Assembly: GCA_002401215.1 (NCBI GenBank)
Contig: NVSL01000055.1
Span: 5,533 to 10,849 of the forward strand
Direction: 5' to 3'
Source: Flavobacteriaceae bacterium
GTDB taxonomy: Bacteria > Bacteroidota > Bacteroidia > Flavobacteriales > Flavobacteriaceae
DNA: 5,317 nucleotides
Shown here: one piece after another, positions 1-5,317 of the stretch
Layout of the letters: each line of letters starts with the position of its first letter
How positions within the stretch are numbered: position 1 is the stretch's first letter
Position numbers and translations under genes: made by a program
Notes under the pieces: model-generated
Seen by the model: the letters and a program-made list of their open reading frames with translations, nothing else
Database searches by the model: none
Told to the model about the DNA's origin: nothing

Positions 1-957
1 GTGTTTATCCTAATTATACAAGTGATAGAAAAAGTGTTGCCATCTTTTCAATTATTGACGATAAATACCGTTCTGTTCTTAGGATTAAGAATTGCAGAAA
101 CAATTTTTTGGGTGTTTGTATTTTATAAATTGGCAAAATTGTTACTATCAATTTATAAAGATTACGCCTCAAAAACAGCTTCGAAATTAGACGATCAGTT
201 AGCGCCAATTTTATCTAAAATCACAACAACATTAATTGTGTTAGTTGGATTTTTGCATATACTAACCTTGTTTGGAGTCAATCCGACAGCAGTGATTGCA
301 GGGGCATCAATTGGTGGTATTGCCATCGCATTTGCAGCTCAAGATTCGGTAAAAAACTTGATAGGAACCGTAGTAATATTTTTAGACAAACCTTTTCATA
401 TTGGCGATTGGATTGAAATGGGATCGGTAGTCGGAACGGTAGAGTCAGTTGGATTAAGATCAACAAGAGTACGCGCTGCGGATACATCTATTTATCAAAT
501 CCCGAATGGGAAAATCACCGAGTTAGAGATTAATAATATGGGATTGCGTTTGTACAGAAGATATAGTACAACCTTGGGAATCCGTTATGATACACCGCCA
601 GTTTTAATCGAAGCATTTGTAAAAGGAGTGAGGGAATTGATTAAAGAACATCCAGAAACGAGAGACGAAGCATACAATGTTGAGTTTACCGGATTTGGAG
701 ATTCATCCTTAAATATTTTGATGAATATGTATTTTAAAAAGTTAGATTGGGGCTCTGAGCAATCCTCAAAACATCGCTTGCATATTTCTATTGTGAAATT
801 GGCTGCGGCGTTAAAAGTAGATTTTGCATTCCCATCATCCACTTTAATGATTGAGCAATTTCCTGATAAAAATAATATCAGTATTGCATATAATACGGAT
901 GAAGAACATATCAATTCTAGCATAAAATCAATTGTAGAAGATTTTAAAAAAGAGTAA
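1..957 (+). CDS. MscS-family small-conductance mechanosensitive ion channel (start possibly before the window)
   Basis: Membrane channel that opens under membrane tension and releases solutes during hypo-osmotic shock. The 318 visible residues hold hydrophobic segments at about 20-50 and 72-93, then a Gly/Ala-rich pore helix at about 95-129 with the family signature GIAIAFAAQDS (106-116). Aligned by eye on the conserved Gln (114 here, 112 in E. coli MscS), the two pore-constriction leucines of E. coli become Ile107 and Phe111, a common variation in homologues. The beta domain follows with PFHIGDWIE (131-139), VVGTVE (143-148) and IPNGK (167-171), then the alpha/beta cytoplasmic domain to about 280 and a polar tail of about 35 residues that E. 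coli MscS (286 aa) does not have in this form. The first codon in the window is GTG at base 1, so no upstream signal can be checked; the reading frame may continue upstream and the true start is unknown. Family assignment is secure; gating properties and subfamily are not. Confidence 0.93.
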   Translation: MFILIIQVIEKVLPSFQLLTINTVLFLGLRIAETIFWVFVFYKLAKLLLSIYKDYASKTASKLDDQLAPILSKITTTLIVLVGFLHILTLFGVNPTAVIAGASIGGIAIAFAAQDSVKNLIGTVVIFLDKPFHIGDWIEMGSVVGTVESVGLRSTRVRAADTSIYQIPNGKITELEINNMGLRLYRRYSTTLGIRYDTPPVLIEAFVKGVRELIKEHPETRDEAYNVEFTGFGDSSLNILMNMYFKKLDWGSEQSSKHRLHISIVKLAAALKVDFAFPSSTLMIEQFPDKNNISIAYNTDEEHINSSIKSIVEDFKKE

Positions 958-979
958 TTTTTAAAACACTTTTAAAGAT
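957..979 (+). repeat. A/T-only inverted repeat at the end of the channel gene
   Basis: Bases 957-966 and 970-979 form a 10-bp stem (nine A-T pairs and one G-T wobble) around the 3-base loop CAC, beginning at the last base of the stop codon at 955-957. It could slow or end transcription of the channel gene, or protect the 3' end of its mRNA. It has no G-C pairs and no T-run after it, so it is not a standard intrinsic terminator. In DNA this AT-rich it may also be chance. Confidence 0.3.
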
Positions 980-999
980 AGATTCATACAGAATTCATG

Positions 1000-1007
1000 T
1001 ATTTTTG
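1000..1007 (+). promoter_or_regulatory. Predicted -7 box of the transketolase promoter
   Basis: TATTTTTG matches the Bacteroidetes -7 consensus TAnnTTTG at every fixed position and is followed by CAAC. It would place the transcription start near 1012 and give a leader of about 23 bases before the ATG at 1035. I could not find a clear TTG at the usual -33 distance; only the weak TTTTAAAG at 970-977 lies in that region. A promoter here suggests that the transketolase gene can be transcribed independently of the channel gene. The call rests on motif and position only. Confidence 0.55.
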
Positions 1008-1034
1008 CAACATTGATTTTTAAAACAACTTAGA

Positions 1035-1880
1035 ATGTCAACAACAAAAGAATTACAAGATTTTACGCAACAAGTGAGACGTGATATCGTACGAATGGTA
1101 CACAAAGTGCAATCTGGACACCCCGGAGGATCATTGGGATGCGCAGAATTTTTCACCGTTTTATATCAAGATGTGATGGACTATTCTACCGACTTTTCGA
1201 TGGACGGTAAAAATGAAGATTTATTCTTTTTATCAAACGGACATATCTCTCCAGTATTTTATAGTGTATTGTCTCGTAGCGGATTTTTTCCGGTATCAGA
1301 ATTGTCAACTTTTAGATTGTTAAATACACGTTTGCAAGGACATCCAACAACCCACGAAGGTTTACCAGGAATCAGAATTGCATCAGGATCTTTGGGTCAG
1401 GGAATGAGTGTTGCGATCGGCGCAGCTCAAACCAAAAGATTGAATGGTGATGATAAATTAGTGTACACATTACATGGTGATGGCGAGTTGCAAGAAGGTC
1501 AACTTTGGGAATCTATTATGTATGCTGCAGGAAGAAATATTGATAATTTAATTTCTACGGTTGATTATAACGGTCAACAAATTGACGGGTCTACAGATAC
1601 TGTTTTGCCACTTGGAGATTTAAAAGCAAAGTTTGTAGCTTTTGGTTGGGATGTACTAGAGGTAAAAAAAGGAAACGATATTGAGAGTATTGTTGCAGGT
1701 TTAAAAGAAGCGAAATTTAGAACAGGAAAAGGAAAACCAGTTTGTATTTTATTATATACTGATATGGGTAACGGAGTAGATTTTATGGCAGGCACTCACG
1801 CGTGGCACGGAAAACCACCAAACGACGAACAGTTAGAAAGTGCTTTGGCACAGAATCCTGAGACATTAGGAGATTACTAA
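1035..1880 (+). CDS. Transketolase N-terminal (thiamine diphosphate-binding) subunit
   Basis: N-terminal half of a split transketolase, the cytoplasmic enzyme of the non-oxidative pentose phosphate pathway that moves two-carbon ketol units between sugar phosphates. At 281 aa it covers only the PP domain; full-length transketolases are about 660 aa. Visible motifs by residue: SGHPGGSLG (27-35, His29), LSNGH (66-70), GHP (102-104), GSLGQGMS (118-125), and the ThDP motif GDGELQEG (148-155) with the Mg-ligand candidates Asp149 and Asn179, the same 30-residue spacing as Asp155 and Asn185 in E. coli. The final conserved THAWHG (254-259) holds His255, aligned with E. coli His261. Activity needs a separate C-terminal subunit with the pyrimidine-binding and C domains, and that gene is not in the 117 bp downstream, which hold a terminator. 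The C-terminus looks natural, not broken. The ATG at 1035 sits just before MSTTKEL and has no Shine-Dalgarno, as expected for this phylum. Confidence 0.93.
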   Translation: MSTTKELQDFTQQVRRDIVRMVHKVQSGHPGGSLGCAEFFTVLYQDVMDYSTDFSMDGKNEDLFFLSNGHISPVFYSVLSRSGFFPVSELSTFRLLNTRLQGHPTTHEGLPGIRIASGSLGQGMSVAIGAAQTKRLNGDDKLVYTLHGDGELQEGQLWESIMYAAGRNIDNLISTVDYNGQQIDGSTDTVLPLGDLKAKFVAFGWDVLEVKKGNDIESIVAGLKEAKFRTGKGKPVCILLYTDMGNGVDFMAGTHAWHGKPPNDEQLESALAQNPETLGDY

Positions 1881-1887
1881 AATAGTT

Positions 1888-1914
1888 AGCTCGCCAATTT
1901 GGCGAGCTTTTTTT
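1888..1914 (+). terminator. Intrinsic terminator of the transketolase subunit gene
   Basis: AGCTCGCC (1888-1895) pairs perfectly with GGCGAGCT (1901-1908) around the loop AATTT, and a run of seven T covers 1908-1914. The stem begins eight bases after the stop codon. It is the only GC-rich hairpin with a T-run that I see between genes in the window. It separates the transketolase half from bshA and makes read-through to a downstream gene unlikely. Confidence 0.9.
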
Positions 1915-1941
1915 ATGATTTTTTTATACTTTTAACAAGAG

Positions 1942-1968
1942 TTGCATGTAAGTAAAGTTTTACATTTA
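1942..1968 (+). promoter_or_regulatory. Predicted bshA promoter
   Basis: TACATTTA at 1961-1968 matches the Bacteroidetes -7 consensus TAnnTTTG except at the last base. A TTG at 1942-1944 lies 16 bases upstream, about one base shorter than the spacing usually given for Flavobacterium promoters. Transcription would start near 1973 and give a leader of about 25 bases before the bshA ATG at 1998. Because a strong terminator precedes it, bshA needs its own promoter, which supports the call. The single mismatch and short spacer keep confidence moderate. Confidence 0.45.
1946..1965. promoter_or_regulatory. Dyad in the bshA promoter, possible operator
   Basis: ATGTAA (1946-1951) and TTACAT (1960-1965) are perfect inverted arms 8 bases apart. 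A second palindrome, GTAAA-GT-TTTAC (1952-1963), partly overlaps it with its centre shifted by two bases. The dyad covers the spacer between the predicted -33 and -7 elements and runs into the -7 box, so a bound regulator would compete with RNA polymerase. No regulator is identifiable here, and such short AT-rich dyads can occur by chance. Confidence 0.25.
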
Positions 1969-1997
1969 CGTCAACCAACTAAATTAAACTTCAATTT

Positions 1998-3131
1998 ATG
2001 AAAATAGGAATTGTTTGCTATCCAACGTTTGGCGGAAGCGGAGTGGTGGCAACTGAATTAGGAATGGCATTGGCAAATAAAGGACACGAAGTTCATTTTA
2101 TAACAAGTAAACAACCTGTTAGATTAGACTTGATTTCTAAGAATATTCATTTTCATGAAGTCTTTGTAGAAGAGTATCCGCTGTTTCAATACCAACCTTA
2201 TGAGTTGGCATTGTCAACAAAATTAGTTGAAGTTGTCACTACTTATGAGCTTGAAATTTTACATGTACATTATGCTATTCCACATGCCTATGCAGCATAT
2301 ATGGCAAAGAAAATGCTGATGTGTAAAGGGATTGACGTAAAAGTTGTAACCACGTTACATGGTACAGATATTACTTTGGTTGGTAGTCATCCAACGTATA
2401 AAGCGGCGGTGGAATTTAGTATCAATAACTCTGATGCAGTGACCGTAGTTTCTAATAATTTAAAACAGGATACACTTCGTTTATTTAATATCAATATTCC
2501 AATAGAGGTGATTTATAATTTCATCGATTTTAAACATTACCCAAGAATTAAAGAGGGTGATTGCACAAGAAGTGCGTTGGCAAGTGATGATGAATTTATT
2601 ATTACACATGTTAGTAATATGCGTCCTGTAAAAAGGCCGATGGATGTTATTGATATTTTTTATAAGATTCAGAAAGAGGTTCCATCAAAATTATTATTGG
2701 TTGGCGAGGGGCCAGAAATAGAGAAATTAGAGTATCGTGTAAAGGAATTAGGAATCTATGATAAAGTTATTTTCTTAGGAAATAGTAACGATGTTCATAA
2801 GGTATTATGTTATTCTGATTTATTTGTTTTACCATCAAGAACCGAAAGTTTTGGATTGGCCGCTTTAGAGGCAATGGCAGCAAAAACTCCAGTAATATCA
2901 ACTAATACAGGAGGTTTGCCAGAAGTAAACATTCAAGGTAAAACAGGCTTTTTAAGTGACTTAGGAAATGTTGATGAGATGGCGGAAAACGCGATCAGCT
3001 TGTTGAAAAACAAAGAATTACTTAATGAATTTAAGGAGAATGCTCAGCAACAAGCTAAAGAATTTTCTATAGATAAAATTCTACCTTTGTATGAAGCAGT
3101 GTATAAAAGTGTTGCCGTAGGATGTTGTTAG
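1998..3131 (+). CDS. bshA: N-acetyl-alpha-D-glucosaminyl L-malate synthase BshA (bacillithiol synthesis)
   Basis: First enzyme of bacillithiol synthesis: it transfers GlcNAc from UDP-GlcNAc to L-malate, retaining the anomeric configuration, in the cytoplasm. At 377 aa it has the usual BshA length and a GT4 / GT-B fold. The N-terminal domain starts with MKIGIVCYPTFGGSGVVATE (1-20), very characteristic of BshA, including the glycine loop GGSG (12-15). Then come HVHYAIPHA (89-97), TTLHGTDIT (118-126) and YNFID (173-177) at the domain border. The nucleotide-sugar domain has SNMRPVKRP (206-214), VGEGPE (235-240), the E-x7-E motif between Glu283 and Glu291 in ESFGLAALEAMA, and NTGGLPEV (303-310). 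The ATG at 1998 begins exactly at the conserved N-terminus; no Shine-Dalgarno precedes it. The gene is single: the deacetylase (bshB) and cysteine ligase (bshC) genes are not in view. An odd detail is the C-terminal end GCC, with two cysteines as the last residues. Confidence 0.95.
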   Translation: MKIGIVCYPTFGGSGVVATELGMALANKGHEVHFITSKQPVRLDLISKNIHFHEVFVEEYPLFQYQPYELALSTKLVEVVTTYELEILHVHYAIPHAYAAYMAKKMLMCKGIDVKVVTTLHGTDITLVGSHPTYKAAVEFSINNSDAVTVVSNNLKQDTLRLFNINIPIEVIYNFIDFKHYPRIKEGDCTRSALASDDEFIITHVSNMRPVKRPMDVIDIFYKIQKEVPSKLLLVGEGPEIEKLEYRVKELGIYDKVIFLGNSNDVHKVLCYSDLFVLPSRTESFGLAALEAMAAKTPVISTNTGGLPEVNIQGKTGFLSDLGNVDEMAENAISLLKNKELLNEFKENAQQQAKEFSIDKILPLYEAVYKSVAVGCC

Positions 3132-3138
3132 GTTGATG

Positions 3139-4206
3139 TTATGCCAAGTAATAATCTAAACTTTCAATAATCAATTCTTCTGAAACTTTACAGTTGAACT
3201 TGTAGTTTTCTAAATCCGTCAATAAAACGAAATTTACATTTCCATTGGTATTCTTTTTATCGTGGATTAATAATTCCATAATAGGCGAGTAGTCCTCTTT
3301 TTTGATTGCTACTTTACTATAAATTCTGATGATGTTTGTTTTAATATCTTCTAAAATTGATGAAGGGAAATCAAATAATTTATTAGAGATATACGCTTCG
3401 GTAATCATTCCAATCGCAATGGCTTCACCGTGTGTTAAATTTTCTTTATCTTCAGATTCTAAAAAATAAGATTCAATTGCATGCCCTAGCGTATGGCCGT
3501 AATTCAATACTTTTCTGATTCCGTGTTCTTTAGGGTCTTCTAAAACAACTTCGTTTTTTATTTCAATTGATCTGTAAATTAATGCATCCATTTTACCAGA
3601 TACAAATCCATTAAAGTTTTTGCTTTCATTCCATATTTTAGAATCGTAAGTCAATCCGTATTTAATAACTTCTGCCATACCAGATCTGATTTCTCTTTCT
3701 GATACGGTTGTTAAATATTGCGAATCAATCAAAACCATTTCTGGATTCGAAAACATCCCAACTTGATTTTTCAAGACTCCCAAATCTACTCCAGTTTTAC
3801 CACCAGCAGAAGCATCAACCATACTCAATAAAGTTGTTGGAATGTTGATAAAGTTGATTCCTCTTTTAAATGTTGAAGCTACAAATCCACCCATATCTGT
3901 AATCACTCCACCACCAAGGTTTATCATCAAACTTTTACGGTCAGCACCTAGTTCTGTTAAAATATTCCACAGACTTATGCAGGTTTCTATATTTTTATTT
4001 TCTTCTCCAGATTCAATTTCAATAATTTCTATTTCAGCAGTAGTTTCTACCTGCTGAATAAAGATAGGATAGCAATGTTCATGCGAGTTCTCATCAACCA
4101 AAACAACTATTTTTGTAGGAACATTATTTGCTAAATAGCTATTTAATTCAGTATAAGAATTATTGTTAAAATGAATTAAATAGTTGTCGGATTGTATGGA
4201 TTTCAT
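3139..4206 (-). CDS. aroB: 3-dehydroquinate synthase (shikimate pathway)
   Basis: Second step of the shikimate pathway: converts the seven-carbon phosphate DAHP to 3-dehydroquinate, using NAD+ and a divalent metal, in the cytoplasm. It is 355 aa, the normal length. The NAD-binding part has DEN (38-40), SGEENKN (66-72) and GGGVITDMGGFVAS (98-111). The active site has NIPTTLLSMVDASAGGKTGVD (121-141, in two contiguous motifs), NQVGMFSNP (147-155), SGMAEVIKYG (175-184), LNYGHTLGHAIE (234-245) and HGEAIAIGM (259-267). Metal ligands by comparison with Aspergillus DHQS are Glu179, His238 and His259; Lys182, Arg231, Asn235 and His242 also match known active-site residues. The loop between His242 and His259 is about four residues longer than in E. 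coli AroB. The gene converges on bshA with a 7-bp gap and is divergent from the proline dehydrogenase gene. The start ATG is the complement of 4204-4206, with no Shine-Dalgarno. Confidence 0.97.
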   Translation of the reverse strand: MKSIQSDNYLIHFNNNSYTELNSYLANNVPTKIVVLVDENSHEHCYPIFIQQVETTAEIEIIEIESGEENKNIETCISLWNILTELGADRKSLMINLGGGVITDMGGFVASTFKRGINFINIPTTLLSMVDASAGGKTGVDLGVLKNQVGMFSNPEMVLIDSQYLTTVSEREIRSGMAEVIKYGLTYDSKIWNESKNFNGFVSGKMDALIYRSIEIKNEVVLEDPKEHGIRKVLNYGHTLGHAIESYFLESEDKENLTHGEAIAIGMITEAYISNKLFDFPSSILEDIKTNIIRIYSKVAIKKEDYSPIMELLIHDKKNTNGNVNFVLLTDLENYKFNCKVSEELIIESLDYYLA

Positions 4207-4223
4207 AGGTGAAAATTAGGCTG

Positions 4224-4231
4224 CAAAATAA
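4224..4231 (-). promoter_or_regulatory. Possible -7 box of the aroB promoter
   Basis: On the minus strand this reads TTATTTTG followed by CAG, matching five of the six fixed positions of TAnnTTTG. It would start transcription near 4219, with a leader of only about 12 bases before the aroB start codon. No clear -33 TTG lies at the expected distance; the TTG at 4243-4245 (minus strand) is too close. It is the best candidate in the 70 bp available, but weak. Confidence 0.35.
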
Positions 4232-4254
4232 GTCTAAAAATCCAAAAGAGTAAC

Positions 4255-4262
4255 TATATTTG
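4255..4262 (+). promoter_or_regulatory. Predicted -7 box of the proline dehydrogenase promoter
   Basis: TATATTTG matches TAnnTTTG at every fixed position and lies 14 bases before the ATG at 4277. Transcription would begin near 4267, giving a leader of about 10 bases. I see no TTG at the usual -33 distance; that region (about 4229-4236) overlaps the candidate aroB -7 box on the other strand, so the two promoters would share DNA. Confidence 0.5.
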
Positions 4263-4276
4263 TTAAAACATTTTGT

Positions 4277-5317
4277 ATGAATAAATTATTTGACAACACT
4301 GAAATCGCCTTTCAAATTAAGACAGACACTGAATTAGAAAGAGCTTATTTTTTATTTAAAATGATACAAAATGAACCTTTGGTTCGCATTGGAACAGCAG
4401 TTACAAACTTTGCATTGAAAACAAAAATGCCTGTAGAAAAATTGATTCGAATGACAGTATTCGATCATTTTTGTGGAGGCGTTACTGAGGATGATTGTTT
4501 GCCAACCATCGAAAAAATGTATGCTAAAAATGTGCATGCTATTTTAGATTATTCGGTTGAAGGAAAAGAGAGCGAAGAACAGTTTGATCATTCATTAGAA
4601 AAAACGATGAATACAATTGAATTTGCAAAGGCAAAGAAGAGTATTCCGTTTGCAGTCTTCAAACCAACTGGTTTTGGGCGAATTGGATTGTATCAAAAGG
4701 TTACTGAGAATGCGACTCTCACAGATGATGAGCAAAAAGAATGGAATAGGGTTGTGGCACGTTATCAAAAAGTAGGGCAAATGGCTTTTGATTTGGATGT
4801 TCCTTTGTTGATAGACGCTGAAGAAAGTTGGATGCAAGATGCTGCTGATGATTTGATTGAAAGTTTAATGGTGCAATTCAATAAAGAAAAAGCAATAATC
4901 TTCGGGACTTTACAAATGTATCGTTGGGATCGATTGGATTATCTATCAGGTTTAAACGAAAGAGCAAAAACTCAAGGGTTTTATATCGGGATGAAATTAG
5001 TGCGAGGTGCGTATCTCGAAAAAGAAAATGAACGTGCAGAAAAACTTGGCTATCCAACTCCTATTTGTAAATCAAAAGCAGTAACTGACAAAAATTACAA
5101 CGATGCTTTGCGTTACATGGCTGAGCATAAAAAAATGGCAGTTTATGTTGGAACTCACAATGAGGAGAGTTCTTATTTAATGATGCAATTGGCTGAAGAA
5201 GCCAATTTAGAAAAGAATGATTCGAGATTATGGTTTGGGCAATTGTACGGTATGAGTGATCATATCAGCTATAATTTGGCAGCGGAGGGTTACAATGTTT
5301 CAAAATATTTACCCTTC
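4277..5317 (+). CDS. Proline dehydrogenase, monofunctional (3' end beyond the window)
   Basis: FAD enzyme that oxidises L-proline to 1-pyrroline-5-carboxylate and passes electrons to membrane quinone, the first step of proline catabolism. The frame from the ATG at 4277 is open to the window edge, giving 347 residues; I expect about 40 more. Motifs in order: VFDHFCGG (61-68), LDYSVEG (90-96), FKPTGFGR (128-135), LLIDAEESWMQ (177-187), TLQMYRWDR (211-219), GMKLVRGAYLEKE (238-250), VGTHNEES (291-298) and FGQLYGMSD (320-328). Asp91, Lys129, Gln213, Lys240, Arg243 and His294 sit in conserved parts of the beta/alpha barrel. The C-terminal helix with the paired arginines that bind the proline carboxylate in PutA lies past the edge and cannot be checked. 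The N-terminus begins directly with the PRODH domain, with no DNA-binding domain; whether a P5C dehydrogenase domain follows cannot be seen, but the monofunctional form is usual in this phylum. Divergent from aroB with a 70-bp gap. Confidence 0.94.
   Translation, partial: MNKLFDNTEIAFQIKTDTELERAYFLFKMIQNEPLVRIGTAVTNFALKTKMPVEKLIRMTVFDHFCGGVTEDDCLPTIEKMYAKNVHAILDYSVEGKESEEQFDHSLEKTMNTIEFAKAKKSIPFAVFKPTGFGRIGLYQKVTENATLTDDEQKEWNRVVARYQKVGQMAFDLDVPLLIDAEESWMQDAADDLIESLMVQFNKEKAIIFGTLQMYRWDRLDYLSGLNERAKTQGFYIGMKLVRGAYLEKENERAEKLGYPTPICKSKAVTDKNYNDALRYMAEHKKMAVYVGTHNEESSYLMMQLAEEANLEKNDSRLWFGQLYGMSDHISYNLAAEGYNVSKYLPF

Noticed and set aside
14..923. Open frames on the minus strand opposite the channel gene (14-208, 278-487, 585-923)
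   Set aside because: They lie wholly antisense to a conserved MscS gene, have no recognisable domains or promoter signals, and differ from its codon pattern; they are shadow frames.
958..1027. 11-bp direct repeat TTTTTAAAACA at 958-968 and 1017-1027
   Set aside because: Low-complexity A/T sequence in an AT-rich spacer, only two copies; not distinguishable from chance and not tied to any element.
1574..1795. Minus-strand open frame inside the transketolase gene
   Set aside because: Antisense to strongly conserved coding sequence, short and without recognisable features.
1927..1934. Alternative -7 box TACTTTTA for bshA
   Set aside because: It lies just after the terminator T-run, its best upstream TTTG is about 25 bases away inside the terminator hairpin, and the box at 1961 fits spacing better.
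3842..4057. Plus-strand open frame inside aroB
   Set aside because: Antisense to the conserved NAD-binding region of aroB; proline- and isoleucine-rich composition typical of a shadow frame.
4261..4270. Small palindrome TGTT-AA-AACA just before the proline dehydrogenase start
   Set aside because: Four-base arms in AT-rich DNA are expected by chance and no second copy is seen.
4352..4837. Two minus-strand open frames opposite the proline dehydrogenase (4352-4537, 4595-4837)
   Set aside because: The plus strand has an uninterrupted frame with all proline dehydrogenase motifs from 4277 to the window end, so these are shadows.
1..5317. A hidden mobile element, defence system, CRISPR array or toxin-antitoxin pair
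   Set aside because: All but short gaps of 77, 117, 7 and 70 bp are filled by five recognisable housekeeping genes; no terminal repeats, integrase, spacer arrays or base-composition break were seen.

Overview
The window looks like ordinary chromosomal DNA from a member of the Bacteroidetes, most likely class Flavobacteriia. It is AT-rich, none of the gene starts has a purine-rich Shine-Dalgarno sequence, and boxes matching or close to the Bacteroidetes -7 element TAnnTTTG lie just upstream of four genes. The gene content fits too: a split transketolase, a bacillithiol-type BshA, and aroB divergent from a monofunctional proline dehydrogenase. The genus cannot be read from the sequence.

Layout. 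Bases 1-957 (+) encode an MscS-type mechanosensitive channel whose true start may lie before the window. A 77-bp gap with an A/T-only hairpin and a perfect TAnnTTTG box leads to the N-terminal (thiamine diphosphate-binding) half of transketolase at 1035-1880 (+), closed by a strong intrinsic terminator at 1888-1914. A 117-bp gap with a near-consensus promoter and a dyad leads to bshA at 1998-3131 (+). aroB (3139-4206, -) converges on bshA with only 7 bp between the stop codons. A 70-bp divergent region then separates aroB from a proline dehydrogenase gene (4277 to the window end, +) that is cut off by the edge. No gene-free stretch exceeds 117 bp. I see no tRNA, rRNA, CRISPR array, insertion sequence or phage remnant.

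Function. The genes are housekeeping and are not one operon: a terminator, convergent and divergent junctions, and separate promoter candidates divide them into single-gene units. Metabolic links are loose. Transketolase makes erythrose 4-phosphate, a precursor of the shikimate pathway in which AroB acts. BshA starts synthesis of the thiol bacillithiol. Proline dehydrogenase feeds electrons from proline to the respiratory quinone pool. MscS protects against hypo-osmotic shock.

I did not find a convincing undescribed system. The points most worth a second look are the transketolase N-half standing alone without its C-terminal partner, the dyad across the bshA promoter, and the compact aroB/proline dehydrogenase divergent promoter region with predicted leaders of only about 10 bases.
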